From Nocardia concava NBRC 100430 (GTDB lineage Bacteria > Actinomycetota > Actinomycetes > Mycobacteriales > Mycobacteriaceae), in assembly GCF_000308815.1 (NCBI RefSeq), contig NZ_BAFX01000101.1, positions 1 through 64,000 on the forward strand: a stretch of 64,000 nucleotides of DNA, in the 5' to 3' direction. The translations under genes and the position numbers were made by a program. The first letter of the stretch is position 1, and each line of letters starts with the position of its first letter. Below, piece after piece: positions 1-9,177 of this stretch. The notes beneath the pieces were generated by a model. The model was not told where the DNA came from. It saw only the letters and a program-made list of their open reading frames with translations, and made no database searches.

Positions 1-204
1 GAACACCGTGGGGGCGTCGAGACCGTCGATCGATTCGATCGCGATGGTGTGCAGGTCCGAAGTCTGCAGCCGTTCGCAGACCTGGTCGTAAATGTCGGCC
101 GGGTCGCCCGCATCGGGGAGCAGCAGGACGTGGTGCCGTGTTTCGGGTCCGCCGATTCGCACCGCCCACTCGCGGTCACCGACCGTGATCCGCCGAGATT
201 CCAT
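1..204 (-). CDS. Alpha/beta hydrolase-like protein, N-terminal part only (runs off left edge)
   Basis: This leftward reading frame starts at an ATG at 204 and is open to the left edge, giving 68 residues. The sequence begins with a short strand (ITVGDREWAVRIGG) and then VLLLPDAGDP, which looks like the first core strand and oxyanion turn of an alpha/beta hydrolase. The nucleophile elbow would lie outside the window, so the family call rests on fold resemblance only. A TGTGA-N6-TCACT sequence lies 56 bp upstream, overlapping the end of cobQ. It is separated from the cobQ stop by about 65 bp and is co-oriented with cobQ. Confidence 0.5.
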   Translation of the reverse strand, partial: MESRRITVGDREWAVRIGGPETRHHVLLLPDAGDPADIYDQVCERLQTSDLHTIAIESIDGLDAPTVF

Positions 205-259
205 GGTCGATAACGCTACAGGAGCGCCGGAGGGGTCGAACGCGAGTCAGCCGGATTGC

Positions 260-275
260 TGTGACGCCGGTCACT
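260..275. promoter_or_regulatory. Possible CRP/GlxR-type site
   Basis: TGTGA-CGCCGG-TCACT resembles the actinobacterial CRP consensus TGTGA-N6-TCACA, with 9 of 10 arm bases matching. It lies about 56 bp upstream of the hydrolase gene that starts at 204 and overlaps the cobQ stop codon. A match of this size can occur by chance in 64 kb of GC-rich DNA. Confidence 0.25.
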
Positions 276-1812
276 TGTGGACGGTCAGAATTGGGAGATC
301 TGACAGCGGACCTGCGGTGATGAGGCGCTCGAGGGTGTCGGGATCGAGGCGCTTCTCGAGCAGATCGGCGAGCAGATCCAGCTGCCCGGTGCGCACCTCG
401 TCCACCGAAACATCCTCGGCGACAACGAAGCCCGCGCGGCCCGCCCGCTCGGCCACCTGACGCAGCCAGGCGCGGCGAAATTCGTCCGATTCCAAGGCTC
501 CATGGAGATGGGTGCCCCAGATCGATTCGCGCACACTGCCTTCGGGGTGGCCGTCCAGTTCGAACCAGGGGCGGTCGCCGGTGTGGGTGACGCGGCCGTG
601 GTGGATCTCATAGCCGTGCACGGGGAGATGGTTATTACTCCCGGCTCCCGCATGATCCTGGACACGGCCGGTGGAGCGGCGCAACACCTTCGGATCGGCG
701 AATTCGATCTCCAGGTCGAGCAGGCCCAGGCCGGGGACGGTGCCCGCACCCGATTCCACCGGGTCGACGATGGTGCGGGACAGCATCTGGTAGCCGCCGC
801 AGATGCCGAGGATCGGTGCGCCCGTGGCCGCCCGCGCGGTGAGGGCGTCCGCGATCCCGGTGCGGCGCAACCACTCCAGATCGCTGACGGTGGATTTGCT
901 GCCCGGTACGACGACCAGGTCGGCTCCCGCCATGCGGGACGGATCGCTCACCCAGCGCACGGAAACCCCGGGTTCGCAGGCCAGCGCCTCGACGTCGGTG
1001 GAGTTGGAGATGCGCGGCAGCCGGACGGCGGCGACGGTCAGCCACTCCGTGCCCAGCGGCGGGCGCGACCGACCCACCGGCGCGTCGGCGACCGTGCCGA
1101 GCGAGTCCTCCGCGTCGATCCACAGATCCTCCGCGAACGGGATGACACCCAGCGTGGGCCGCCCGGTGAGCGCCTCGAGCTGATCCAGCCCCGGCTTCAG
1201 CAGATCCACGTCGCCGCGGAACTTGTTGATGATGAACCCGGAAATCAGTTGCTGGTCTTCGGGTTCCAGAATCGCGACGGTCCCGAACAGATGCGCCAGC
1301 ACTCCCCCGCGATCGATGTCGCCGACCAGCACGACCGGCAGCTCCGCCGCCCGCGCCAATCCCATATTCGCCAGATCGGTTGCCCGCAAATTGATCTCGG
1401 CGGGGGATCCGGCGCCCTCACAGATCACGACATCGAATTCGTCACGCAGCGAGGCCAATTCCTCCGCCACAATGGCCCGCAATTCCTGCCGATGCCGGAA
1501 GTAATCCTTGGCCCCCACGGTATCGATGGCCTTGCCCCGCACCACGAGCTGCGACCGCCGATCACTCCCCGGCTTCAACAACACCGGATTGAACCGCACG
1601 CTCGGCTCGAGCCCACAAGCCCGAGCCTGCAACGCCTGCGCCCGCCCGATCTCCCCGCCGTCGAGCGTGACCACGGAGTTGTTGGACATGTTCTGCGCCT
1701 TGAACGGCGCGACGCGCACCCCGCGCCGCGCCAGCATCCGGCAAAGTCCCGCTACGACAACGCTTTTGCCCGCGTCGGAGGTAGTGCCCGCGACCAGCAG
1801 CGCACCTCTCAC
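271..1812 (-). CDS. cobQ: Cobyric acid synthase (glutamine-hydrolysing)
   Basis: CobQ amidates side chains b, d, e and g of adenosylcobyrinic acid a,c-diamide, using ATP and glutamine, in the late corrin steps of cobalamin synthesis. The 513-residue protein has the family's usual length. The N-terminal synthetase domain carries the modified P-loop GTTSDAGKS (residues 9-17), followed by NMSNNS. The C-terminal glutaminase domain has the nucleophile in GICGGYQ (Cys338) and a THLHG histidine near the C-terminus. The GTG start at 1812 overlaps the stop of the small upstream gene by 4 nt, so translation is probably coupled in a map-small gene-cobQ operon. No cobalamin riboswitch is visible upstream. 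Confidence 0.93.
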   Translation of the reverse strand: MRGALLVAGTTSDAGKSVVVAGLCRMLARRGVRVAPFKAQNMSNNSVVTLDGGEIGRAQALQARACGLEPSVRFNPVLLKPGSDRRSQLVVRGKAIDTVGAKDYFRHRQELRAIVAEELASLRDEFDVVICEGAGSPAEINLRATDLANMGLARAAELPVVLVGDIDRGGVLAHLFGTVAILEPEDQQLISGFIINKFRGDVDLLKPGLDQLEALTGRPTLGVIPFAEDLWIDAEDSLGTVADAPVGRSRPPLGTEWLTVAAVRLPRISNSTDVEALACEPGVSVRWVSDPSRMAGADLVVVPGSKSTVSDLEWLRRTGIADALTARAATGAPILGICGGYQMLSRTIVDPVESGAGTVPGLGLLDLEIEFADPKVLRRSTGRVQDHAGAGSNNHLPVHGYEIHHGRVTHTGDRPWFELDGHPEGSVRESIWGTHLHGALESDEFRRAWLRQVAERAGRAGFVVAEDVSVDEVRTGQLDLLADLLEKRLDPDTLERLITAGPLSDLPILTVHK

Positions 1813-2090
1813 CGCGTGCTGTACTCCGCTCGCGGGCGGTAGACGTAGTATTCGCGGCCGCTGCTGGTGTAGGCGTCGCGGTTCACGTACTCGTCGCGGC
1901 TGTCGGCGGCGGCGTCGTCGGTCTCGGCGTCATCCACCGGACGGCCCGCGGAGAGTTCGACGTGGCGGCGCATGGTGGCGCGCATGACGTCCAGGCCCGC
2001 GTCGCGCGGGTTCGGGGGGAGGAAACGGGAGGGCTTGCGGCGCGGGCCGCGGGAGCCGATGCCGCGCGTGGTGACGCCCCGTTGGGGCAT
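1809..2090 (-). CDS. Small conserved basic/acidic protein between map and cobQ
   Basis: This 93-residue protein has no domain I recognise. The first 30 residues are Arg/Pro/Gly rich ([19 protein letters not shown]), the middle is a short predicted helix ([16 protein letters not shown]) and the tail is acidic and then Tyr-rich ([12 protein letters not shown]). The start at 2090 was chosen over an upstream in-frame ATG because it lies 8 nt after the map stop and avoids a long overlap with map. The stop overlaps the cobQ GTG by 4 nt. This spacing and the continuous coding pattern support a real gene in a three-gene operon. Function unknown. Confidence 0.65.
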   Translation of the reverse strand: MPQRGVTTRGIGSRGPRRKPSRFLPPNPRDAGLDVMRATMRRHVELSAGRPVDDAETDDAAADSRDEYVNRDAYTSSGREYYVYRPRAEYSTR

Positions 2091-2098
2091 GGCGATTT

Positions 2099-2962
2099 TC
2101 ACGGCAGCGTGAGGATCTCGGCACCGTCGTCGGTCACGACGAGGGTGTGCTCGAACTGGGCCGTCCACTTGCGGTCCTTGGTGACCACGGTCCAGCCGTC
2201 GTCCCAGATCTCGTAGTCGATGCCGCCCAGATTGATCATGGGCTCGATGGTGAAGGTCATGCCCGGCTCGATGACCGACTCCACGGCCGGCTGGTCGTAA
2301 TGCAGGATGACCAGGCCCGAGTGGAAGGTGGGCCCGACGCCGTGCCCGGTGAAGTCGCGGACCACGCCGTAGCCGAAGCGGTTGGCGTAGGCCTCGATCA
2401 CGCGGCCGATCACATTGAGCGCGCGGCCCGGCTTGACCGCCTTGATGGCCCGCATGGTGGCCTCTTCGGTGCGCTCGACCAGCAGCCGCACCTCCTCGTC
2501 CACATCACCGGCGAGGAAGGTCTTGTTGGTGTCGCCGTGCACGCCGTCGATGTAGGCGGTCACGTCGATATTGACGATGTCGCCGTCCTCGATGACCGTC
2601 GAGTCCGGAATCCCGTGGCAGATCACCTCGTTCAGCGAGGTGCAGCAGGACTTGGGAAATCCCTTGTAGCCCAGCGTCGACGGGTACGCGCCGTGGTCGA
2701 GCATGTACTCGTGCGCGATGCGGTCCAGCTCGTCGGTGGTCACGCCCGGCGCGACGGCCTTACCGGCCGCTTCCAGGGCCTGCGCCGCGATCTTGCCCGC
2801 GAGACGCATCTTCTCGATGGTCTCCGGCGTCTGCACCCAGGGCTCGTGTCCCTCGTTGGCGGTCTTCTTCCAGACGTATTCGGGTCGCTCGATGTTCTTG
2901 GGGACCTCGCGAATAGGCGACTGCACGCCGGGTACGAGGGGCTTGCGGGTACGCACAGACAT
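2099..2962 (-). CDS. map: Type I methionine aminopeptidase
   Basis: Removes the initiator methionine from nascent proteins in the cytoplasm using a dinuclear metal centre. The 287-residue protein has an N-terminal extension of about 40 residues before the catalytic pita-bread fold, as in the mycobacterial MapB (Rv2861c) form. Visible active-site elements are H116 in VICHGIP, D133 in NIDV, D144 in HGDT, the histidine of FTGHGVG, and the glutamates of TIEPM and QFEHT. The start at 2962 (MSVRTRK) was preferred to one 50 codons upstream because the extra residues look non-coding and family members begin here. It is the first gene of the leftward map-cobQ operon. Confidence 0.92.
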   Translation of the reverse strand: MSVRTRKPLVPGVQSPIREVPKNIERPEYVWKKTANEGHEPWVQTPETIEKMRLAGKIAAQALEAAGKAVAPGVTTDELDRIAHEYMLDHGAYPSTLGYKGFPKSCCTSLNEVICHGIPDSTVIEDGDIVNIDVTAYIDGVHGDTNKTFLAGDVDEEVRLLVERTEEATMRAIKAVKPGRALNVIGRVIEAYANRFGYGVVRDFTGHGVGPTFHSGLVILHYDQPAVESVIEPGMTFTIEPMINLGGIDYEIWDDGWTVVTKDRKWTAQFEHTLVVTDDGAEILTLP

Positions 2963-3090
2963 GGGTACCAGAGTATCTGCCGGTCCGAATGGTGAGATGA
3001 CCAGGTCCGGGCATGCGGGAATCTTTCCGGACTGCGGTCCGTTTAAGCTCTCGAATGACTTGGAAACGAGACTCGAGAGGGGCTTCGGCC

Positions 3091-4104
3091 GTGGAACTGG
3101 GACTGACGACATTCGCGGAAACGCACCCGGTCGGTGGCAACGGACCGACCCCCACCGCTGGTGAGCGGCTGCGACAGGTGGTCGAGGAGGCGGTGGCCAC
3201 CGAGGCGGCCGGGCTGGACGTATACGGCGTGGGCGAGCACCACCGCAAGGATTTCGCGGCCTCCTCGCCCGCCGTGGTGCTGGCCGCGATCGCCTCGCGG
3301 ACCGAGCGGATCCAGCTCACCAGCGCGGTGACCGTGCTCAGCTCCGCCGACCCGGTGCGGACCTTCCAGGACTTCTCGACCCTGGACGGGCTCTCCAACG
3401 GACGGGCCGAACTGATGGCCGGGCGTGGGTCGTTCATCGAGTCGTTCCCGCTGTTCGGCTACGACCTCAGCGATTACGACGAACTCTTCGAGGAGAAGCT
3501 GGCGCTGCTGCTGAAGATTCGCGAGGAGGGGCCGGTCACCTGGGAGGGCAAGTTCCGCGCGCCCCTGAAGGACGCGATCGTCTATCCGCGTACCGAGAAC
3601 CGGCCGCTGCCGGTGTGGATCGCGGTCGGCGGCAGCCCCGAATCCGTTGTGCGCGCGGGACTTCTGGGCCTGCCGCTGGCGATCGCCATCATCGGCGGGC
3701 AGCCGGCGCGGTTCAAGCCGCTGGTGGATCTGTACCACCGGGCCCTCGACGAGGGCGGGCACGAGCCGCAGCCGGTGGCGGTGCACGCGCACGGGTACAT
3801 CGCCGACACCGACAAGGCGGCGGTCGAGGACTTCTACGGTTCCTACGCGCGAGCCATGTCCGCGATCGGGCGCGAGCGCGGCTGGGGTCCGATGAACCGC
3901 CAGCAGTTCGATGCCTTGCGCTCGCAGAGCGGTTCGCTATTCGTGGGCACGCCGGACTACGTGGCCTCCAAGATCGCCGATGTCCGCGACACCCTCGGAC
4001 TGGATCGGTTCATGCTGCACACCAGCGTCGGCACGCTGCCGCACGAGAAGGTGCTGCGGAGCATCGAGCTGCTGGGCACGAAAGTCGCTGCGCAGCTTCA
4101 GTAA
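3091..4104 (+). CDS. LLM-class (luciferase-like) flavin-dependent oxidoreductase
   Basis: A 337-residue member of the bacterial luciferase-like monooxygenase superfamily. These are TIM-barrel enzymes using FMN or F420; the substrate is not predictable here. Family features visible are the N-terminal strand [11 protein letters not shown], the GVGEHH segment near residue 50 and the [19 protein letters not shown] segment near 115, followed by the VWIAVGG strand and a C-terminal [12 protein letters not shown] helix. The GTG start at 3091 follows an AGAGGGG ribosome site; upstream in-frame ATGs would add unrelated residues. It is divergent from map and convergent with the GntR gene. The 17-bp duplication at its 3' end covers its stop codon. 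Confidence 0.85.
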   Translation: MELGLTTFAETHPVGGNGPTPTAGERLRQVVEEAVATEAAGLDVYGVGEHHRKDFAASSPAVVLAAIASRTERIQLTSAVTVLSSADPVRTFQDFSTLDGLSNGRAELMAGRGSFIESFPLFGYDLSDYDELFEEKLALLLKIREEGPVTWEGKFRAPLKDAIVYPRTENRPLPVWIAVGGSPESVVRAGLLGLPLAIAIIGGQPARFKPLVDLYHRALDEGGHEPQPVAVHAHGYIADTDKAAVEDFYGSYARAMSAIGRERGWGPMNRQQFDALRSQSGSLFVGTPDYVASKIADVRDTLGLDRFMLHTSVGTLPHEKVLRSIELLGTKVAAQLQ

Positions 4105-4125
4105 TCGGGCAGCTTCAGTAATCGG
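4092..4125. repeat. 17-bp perfect tandem duplication at converging gene ends
   Basis: The 17-mer beginning GCAGCTTCAG and ending TAATCGG occurs twice back to back (4092-4108 and 4109-4125). The first copy holds the TAA stop of the rightward flavin enzyme. The second holds the TGA stop of the leftward GntR gene. It is likely a recent slippage duplication. Confidence 0.9.
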
Positions 4126-4852
4126 TGAGCTTGGCCTGGAACGCGATGCGGTCGCCGCGATACAGCGACCGCACGCGTTCGATCGGCACACCCTCGGCAT
4201 CCACGCTGCGCCGGTGCAGCAACAGCATCGGCAGGGCGGTAGTGCATTCCAGCAGCGCGGCCTCACGCGGTGAGGCCAACATGGTCTCGATGCGCTCGGT
4301 GGCGGAGAAGTACACCACGCCACGCGAGCGCGTCGCCGTGTACAGCGACGTCGTCGGGTCGTAGAACTCGCGCAGGAAAGCGAAGCGCGGCAACGGCATC
4401 CAGGTGCTCTCCAACCCGATGCGCTCACCGTCGGCCAGCAGCACCCGCTCCAGATGGGTCACCACGGTGCCCGCCGGGACGGCCAGATCCGCGGCGACCT
4501 CCGGCGCGGCGGGGATGTCGGTCCACTCGACGAGCAGCCGCCCCGGCTTGCGGCCGAACTTGAGCGCGCCCTCGGTGTAGGAGCGAAGGGTCAAGGGCTG
4601 CACCATCTTCGGGTGCGAGACCACGGTGCCGCGACCTTGTCGGCGAATCCGCCCCTCCACCAACAGTTCTCGCACGGCCTGCCGCACGGTTTCGCGGGCG
4701 ACGCCGCAGCGCAGGGCCAGTTCGCGTTCCGACGGCAGCGGATCGCCTTCGGAGAGTTCGGTCAGCAGAGATTCCAATTCCGCACGCACGCGATACGACT
4801 TCGGCATGCGCGCCAGCTGGTCTTCCACCCCTGCGGCCTCCCTCGAATCCAT
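4115..4852 (-). CDS. GntR-family (HutC/UTRA type) repressor of the phosphonate genes
   Basis: Transcription factor of about 245 residues. The N-terminal winged helix-turn-helix (about residues 20-85) has the GntR signature GDPLPSERELALRCGVARET and RRQGRGTVV. The C-terminal half is a UTRA effector-binding domain with the typical LTLRSYTEG entry and an ending RSLYRGDRIAF. It is divergent from the FAD oxidoreductase of the AEP catabolic operon. Two HutC-type palindromes lie in the shared 97-bp intergenic region, so it most likely represses that operon and itself, with AEP or a catabolite as inducer. Start is uncertain: ATG at 4852 is used, a GTG lies at 4867. Confidence 0.85.
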   Translation of the reverse strand: MDSREAAGVEDQLARMPKSYRVRAELESLLTELSEGDPLPSERELALRCGVARETVRQAVRELLVEGRIRRQGRGTVVSHPKMVQPLTLRSYTEGALKFGRKPGRLLVEWTDIPAAPEVAADLAVPAGTVVTHLERVLLADGERIGLESTWMPLPRFAFLREFYDPTTSLYTATRSRGVVYFSATERIETMLASPREAALLECTTALPMLLLHRRSVDAEGVPIERVRSLYRGDRIAFQAKLTDY

Positions 4853-4871
4853 GCCCCCAGCGTACACAAGA

Positions 4872-4885
4872 TTGGTCTATACCAA
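4872..4885. promoter_or_regulatory. GntR operator site 1
   Basis: TTGGTCTATACCAA is a near-perfect palindrome (TTGGT-N4-ACCAA) of the HutC-subfamily type. It sits immediately upstream of the GntR start codon, placed to block the regulator's own transcription. Confidence 0.6.
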
Positions 4886-4920
4886 TTATTAACCTATCGT
4901 TTCCACACGTAACACTCCTA

Positions 4921-4930
4921 GGTCTAGACC
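4921..4930. promoter_or_regulatory. GntR operator site 2
   Basis: GGTCTAGACC is a perfect 10-bp palindrome sharing the GGTCTA core with site 1. The centres are 47 bp apart. It lies 19 bp before the FAD oxidoreductase start, where binding would block the phosphonate operon promoter. Confidence 0.6.
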
Positions 4931-4949
4931 ATTGCCCAGGATGTTGTTC

Positions 4950-6065
4950 ATGCGATTGGTCATCATCGGCGGAGGGATCCTCGGCACCGCCCACGCACTC
5001 GCCGCCATCGGACGCGGCCACGAAGTGGTCCACCTGGAACGCGAGGTGGAGGCGCGCGGCGCTACCGTGCGCAACTTCGGCCTGGTGTGGGTATCGGGCC
5101 GCAGCGCAAACGAATTGGAGCTCACGCTGCGGTCCCGGCAGCTGTGGGAGGAGATCGGCGGCAAGGTGCCGGGCGTGGGCTTCCGGCCCGCGGGCTCGAT
5201 CACCCTGGTGCGCACCGAGAACGAACTGGCCGTGGCCGAGGCCGCCGTGGCGAACCCGTCGGCCGCCGAACGCGGCTTCGAACTGCTCGACCCGGACCGC
5301 GTCCGCGCGCTGAACCCGGCGCTGCGCGGCAAATTCCTTGCGGGCCTGCACTGTTCGGCCGATGCCGCGGTGGAGTCGCGGCAGGCGCTGCCCGCGCTGC
5401 GCCGCTACATGGAGGCCAGCGAGCGCTACACCTTCTTCTCCGGCACCGAGGCCCGCACCATCACCGGCACCACCGTGATCGATGATCGCGGCCGCCGTCA
5501 CGAGGGCGATCTGATCCTGGTCTGCCCGGGCGCCGCGCACGTCGGCCTGACTCGTGAACTGGTGGGCGATATTCCGGTGCGCCGGGTGCGACTGCAGATG
5601 ATGCAGACCGCTCCCCTGGGCGAGCCGCTCACCACCGCCATCGCCGACGGCGACAGCTTCCGCTACTACCCGGCCTTCGCGGGCCCGGAGCTGGATCGGC
5701 TCAATCGTGAAGAGGCGCAGCCGTTCACGGCCGCGCAGCACAAGATGCAGCTGCTGGCGGTGCAGCGGCTGCACGGCGGGCTCACCATCGGCGACACCCA
5801 CGAGTACGACGAGCCGTTCACCTTCGACGTGGACGAGGCCCCCTACGAGCACCTCACCGGCGTGATGGAGGAGCTGCTGGGCCGCAAGCTGCCGCCGGTG
5901 GTGCGGCGCTGGGCGGGTGTGTACAGCCAGTCCATCGATCCGGGGACCATCGTCACCCGTGCGCAGGCGTCCGAGAACGTCTGGGTCATCACCGGTCCGG
6001 GCGGTCGCGGCATGACCCTCGGCCCCGCCCTCGGCGAGCAGACCGCCGACCTCCTCAACCTCTGA
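4950..6065 (+). CDS. FAD-dependent oxidoreductase of phosphonate catabolism (TIGR03364-like)
   Basis: A 371-residue D-amino-acid-oxidase/glycine-oxidase fold protein. The dinucleotide-binding motif GGGILG is at residues 7-12, followed by the E-rich ribose contact HLEREVEARGATVRNFG. The C-terminal signature is VWVITGPGGRGMTLGPALGE, which closes the FAD site. From memory, one clade of such oxidoreductases is syntenic with phosphonatase-like HAD enzymes instead of the PhnW transaminase. The inferred reaction is oxidative deamination of 2-aminoethylphosphonate (or an N-methyl form) to phosphonoacetaldehyde. The ATG at 4950 is chosen because CCAGGA lies 8 nt upstream; an ATG at 4941 is also in frame. 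It is the first gene of the operon. Confidence 0.82.
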   Translation: MRLVIIGGGILGTAHALAAIGRGHEVVHLEREVEARGATVRNFGLVWVSGRSANELELTLRSRQLWEEIGGKVPGVGFRPAGSITLVRTENELAVAEAAVANPSAAERGFELLDPDRVRALNPALRGKFLAGLHCSADAAVESRQALPALRRYMEASERYTFFSGTEARTITGTTVIDDRGRRHEGDLILVCPGAAHVGLTRELVGDIPVRRVRLQMMQTAPLGEPLTTAIADGDSFRYYPAFAGPELDRLNREEAQPFTAAQHKMQLLAVQRLHGGLTIGDTHEYDEPFTFDVDEAPYEHLTGVMEELLGRKLPPVVRRWAGVYSQSIDPGTIVTRAQASENVWVITGPGGRGMTLGPALGEQTADLLNL

Positions 6066-6091
6066 CCGTTCGAAACCGCGAAGGAAACCCA

Positions 6092-6781
6092 GTGTCCGAC
6101 AAGCAGATCGAACTCGCCGTCCTGGACATGGCCGGCACCACCGTCGCCGATGACGGCCTGGTCGAGCAGGCGTTCGAGGCGGCCATCACCGCCGTCGGCG
6201 TCCCCGCCGAAGGGCAGGAGCGCGAGGATGCCCGGGCGTTCGTGCAGCGCACCATGGGCCAGTCCAAGATCTGGTGCTTCCGCACCCTGTTCGGCGACGA
6301 GGATCGCGCCCAGGAAGCCAACCGCGCCTTCGAGGCCGCCTACACCGAGCTCGCGGAGGAGGCCGGGATCACCCCGATTCCCGGTGCCGCCGAGGCCATT
6401 TCGGCGCTGCGCGCGGCGGGCATCAAGGTGGCGCTGACCACCGGGTTCAGCCGCGTGACCCAGGACAAGCTGCTGAACGCGCTGGGCTGGAACGATATCG
6501 CGGACCTGGCCCTGGTCCCGTCCGACGCCGGACGCGGCCGCCCCTACCCGGATATGGTACTGACCGCCCTGCTGCGGCTCGAGGTCGACGCCGTGGATCG
6601 CGTTGCGGTGCTGGGCGATACGTCCAGCGATATCGCCACCGGCCTGGCCGCGGGCGCGCGCATCGTCGCGGGCACGCTGACCGGCGCGCACACCGAGGAG
6701 CAGCTGCGCGCCGCGGGCGCGACCCACGTGCTGGCCTCGGTCACCGAGTTCGCGCAGCTGCTGCTGGCCGAGCGCGGCTAG
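6092..6781 (+). CDS. Phosphonatase-like HAD hydrolase (PhnX relative)
   Basis: A 229-residue HAD-superfamily enzyme. The nucleophile motif is LDMAGTTV (Asp12), with the AGT variant characteristic of phosphonoacetaldehyde hydrolase. The cap domain has a lysine in MGQSKIWC (Lys59), at the position that forms the Schiff base with the aldehyde in PhnX. The usual motif III lysine is replaced by arginine in GRGRPYPD, another phosphonatase trait, and motif IV is VLGDTSSDI. It should split phosphonoacetaldehyde to acetaldehyde and phosphate. The GTG start follows AAGGAAA and lies 26 nt after the oxidoreductase stop. A hairpin follows the gene. Confidence 0.85.
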   Translation: MSDKQIELAVLDMAGTTVADDGLVEQAFEAAITAVGVPAEGQEREDARAFVQRTMGQSKIWCFRTLFGDEDRAQEANRAFEAAYTELAEEAGITPIPGAAEAISALRAAGIKVALTTGFSRVTQDKLLNALGWNDIADLALVPSDAGRGRPYPDMVLTALLRLEVDAVDRVAVLGDTSSDIATGLAAGARIVAGTLTGAHTEEQLRAAGATHVLASVTEFAQLLLAERG

Positions 6782-6787
6782 AGAATT

Positions 6788-6820
6788 CCGCCGCCCGGAC
6801 GCGCCTCGCCCGGGCGGCGG
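6788..6820 (+). terminator. Intra-operon hairpin before phnS
   Basis: Perfect 10-bp inverted repeat CCGCCGCCCG / CGGGCGGCGG with a 13-nt loop, directly after the hydrolase stop. There is no T-tract. It may attenuate read-through or protect the mRNA end between the catabolic and transport genes. Confidence 0.55.
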
Positions 6821-6876
6821 AGTATCCCCCAGTCCCTTCTAGCGTCACGTCCCCTGAACTGAAAGTTGCAGTCACC

Positions 6877-7950
6877 GTGCGTAATTCGAACAACCGCCTC
6901 GCACGCACCATCGCCCGTACCGCTCTCATCCTGACCTCCGCCACCGCGGTCGCCTTCAGCCTGACCGCCTGCGGCGGCACCGGCAGCAGCGAATCGGGCG
7001 ACAAGACGGTCACCGTCTACTCCGCCGATGGCGTCGGCGACTGGTACAAGGCCCAGTTCGCGAAGTTCAAGGACCAGACCGGCATCGCGGTCAACCTGGT
7101 CGAGGCCGGGTCCGGCGAGGTCGTCAGCCGCGTCGAGAAGGAACAGTCCAACCCGCAGGCCGACGTGGTCGTGACCCTGCCGCCGTTCATGCAGAAGGCC
7201 GACAAGTCCGGTCTGCTGCAGGCGTCGGGCGTCGACACCGCCGCCGTCGCCGCGGCCGACAAGGACGCCAAAGGCAACTGGGTCACCCTCGCGGGCAACT
7301 ACCTGTGCTTCATCGCCAATCCGTCGGTCGACGCCACCAAGGTCATCACCTGGGACGACCTGCTCAAGCCCGACTACAAGGGCAAGATCCAGTACTCCAC
7401 CCCGGGCCAGGCCGGTGACGGCACCGCGGTGCTGATCCTGCTGCAGCAGCTCATGGGCAAGCAGGGCGCGCTGGACTACCTGACCAAGCTGCAGGCCAAC
7501 AATGTCGGCCCGTCCTCCTCGACCGGCAAGCTGCAGGCCAAGGTCGACAAGGGCGAGATCCTGGTCGCCAACGGTGACGTGCAGATGAACCTGGCCACCG
7601 TGAAGGAGAAGGGTTCGAAGTTCGACGTCTTCTTCCCCGCCACCGCCGACGGCAAGGCCAAGACGGTCGCGCTGCCGTACCTGATGGGCCTGGCCAAGGG
7701 CGCGCCGCATTCGAGCGCCGGTAAGAAGCTGATGGAGTTCCTGCTCTCGGCCGACGCGCAGAAGAGCCTGCCCGACGCCTACGCCGTCCCGGCCCGCACC
7801 GAGCTCGCCAACGCCCCGGCCACCACGCCCGGCGCGGTCTCCCCGGCCTCGGTGGTGAAGAACGTCGAGATCCTGCACCCGGATTGGACGAAGGTGCTCG
7901 ACGACCTCGACGCCGACGTCGCCGCCTACTCGAAGGCCACCGGCAGCTAG
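6877..7950 (+). CDS. phnS: 2-aminoethylphosphonate ABC transporter, substrate-binding lipoprotein
   Basis: A 357-residue periplasmic-binding-protein-fold lipoprotein. The signal peptide ends in the lipobox SLTAC (Cys32), so it is anchored on the outer face of the membrane. The mature part opens with TVTVYSADGVGDWYKAQF and continues with ADVVVTLPPFMQ and TWDDLLKPDYKGKI, typical of iron/AEP-type binding proteins. The GTG at 6877 places the hydrophobic core at the right distance from the basic start (VRNSNNRLARTIART). It is followed at 28 nt by the ATPase. The substrate assignment comes from the neighbouring phosphonate enzymes. Confidence 0.8.
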   Translation: MRNSNNRLARTIARTALILTSATAVAFSLTACGGTGSSESGDKTVTVYSADGVGDWYKAQFAKFKDQTGIAVNLVEAGSGEVVSRVEKEQSNPQADVVVTLPPFMQKADKSGLLQASGVDTAAVAAADKDAKGNWVTLAGNYLCFIANPSVDATKVITWDDLLKPDYKGKIQYSTPGQAGDGTAVLILLQQLMGKQGALDYLTKLQANNVGPSSSTGKLQAKVDKGEILVANGDVQMNLATVKEKGSKFDVFFPATADGKAKTVALPYLMGLAKGAPHSSAGKKLMEFLLSADAQKSLPDAYAVPARTELANAPATTPGAVSPASVVKNVEILHPDWTKVLDDLDADVAAYSKATGS

Positions 7951-7978
7951 TCCACCCCGAGCCCCAGGAGCAGCAACC

Positions 7979-9163
7979 ATGTCCTCCGCGTTGACGACAT
8001 CCACGGTGGCCACCGAGTCCACCGACGAACCGGCCATCGTGTTCGACCGGGTCGGGGTCACCTACGGCCGCGGCAAGAAGACCACCGTCGCCCTGGCCGA
8101 ATTCAACCTGCGCGTCGCCGCGGGCGAAACGGTCGCGCTCCTGGGGCCCAGCGGTTCCGGCAAGTCCACCGCGCTCAAGGCGCTGGCCGGATTCGTCCGG
8201 CCCACCTCGGGCACGGTGCGCCTGGCCGGGCGCGACGTCACCGACCTGTCCCCCGCCAAGCGCGGGATCGGGGTGGTGGTGCAGTCCTACGCGCTGTTCC
8301 CGCACATGCGGGTGCGCGACAATGTGGCCTTCGGGCTCAAGGCACATCACGTGCCGCGCAACGAGATCGGGGCCCGGGTGACCGAGGCCCTGGAGATGGT
8401 CGGCATGGGGGCCTACGCGCAGCGGCTGCCGCGCGAGCTGTCCGGCGGACAGCAGCAGCGCGTCGCCATCGCGCGGGCGCTGGCCATCCGGCCCAAGGTG
8501 CTGTTGCTCGACGAGCCGCTGGCCGCGTTGGATGCCCAGCTGCGGCAGAACATGCTCGGCGAACTGCAGCAGCTGCGAAAGGCGTTGCCGGACACGGCGA
8601 TGCTGTACGTGACACACGACCAGGCCGAGGCGCTGGCGCTGGCCGACCGGATCGCCGTCATGCGCGACGCGCGGCTGGTCGACATCGACACCGCCCGCAA
8701 TCTGTGGCGGCAGCCCTCCACCGAATTCACCGCGTCCTTCCTCGGCGGCGCGAATCTGCTTGCCTGCGAGGTGAAGCACGTCTCCGGCACCGCCGCACTG
8801 GTCACCGTCGGCGAGCACACCCTGCGCGCCGACGCGCCCCCGCCGGGTGTCGGCCGCCCCGACTGGGCCCCCAACGCCGACGCCCAACTGTGCGTCCGCC
8901 CGCACACCGTCCAGGTCGTCCCCCTGACCGACCGAGATGCCCTGCGCGCCACCGTGATCACCAGCGTCTGGAAGGGCGCTTCGACTCGCCTCCACCTCGA
9001 GGTCGCGGGCATCCCCGCCGAACTCGCCGTGGACGTGCTCGGCCACACCGAGATCACCCCCGGCGACCACATCGGCATCCGCTTCCCCGACCCGGCCGGT
9101 GTGCTGATCCCGCCGGGCATCGGCACCGACTCCGCCGCAGTAGAACCCGAGGTGCGCGCATGA
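7979..9163 (+). CDS. phnT: 2-aminoethylphosphonate ABC transporter, ATPase
   Basis: A 394-residue ABC ATPase with Walker A GPSGSGKST (56-64), signature LSGGQQQ (154-160) and Walker B LLLDEP (175-180). The switch histidine follows in VTHDQAEA. The C-terminal 140 residues form a TOBE-like regulatory domain, as in iron, sulfate and AEP importers. A clear ribosome site (CAGGAG) precedes the ATG. The gene is followed by 148 bp with no gene. That space holds a palindromic repeat element, so the ATPase and first permease are less tightly linked than the other operon members. Confidence 0.85.
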   Translation: MSSALTTSTVATESTDEPAIVFDRVGVTYGRGKKTTVALAEFNLRVAAGETVALLGPSGSGKSTALKALAGFVRPTSGTVRLAGRDVTDLSPAKRGIGVVVQSYALFPHMRVRDNVAFGLKAHHVPRNEIGARVTEALEMVGMGAYAQRLPRELSGGQQQRVAIARALAIRPKVLLLDEPLAALDAQLRQNMLGELQQLRKALPDTAMLYVTHDQAEALALADRIAVMRDARLVDIDTARNLWRQPSTEFTASFLGGANLLACEVKHVSGTAALVTVGEHTLRADAPPPGVGRPDWAPNADAQLCVRPHTVQVVPLTDRDALRATVITSVWKGASTRLHLEVAGIPAELAVDVLGHTEITPGDHIGIRFPDPAGVLIPPGIGTDSAAVEPEVRA

Positions 9164-9177
9164 TCAGGTCATTTCCT

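Noticed and set aside
1813-2098. Cobalamin riboswitch before cobQ
   Set aside because: cobQ is translationally coupled to the small upstream gene and no B12-box-like structured leader is visible.
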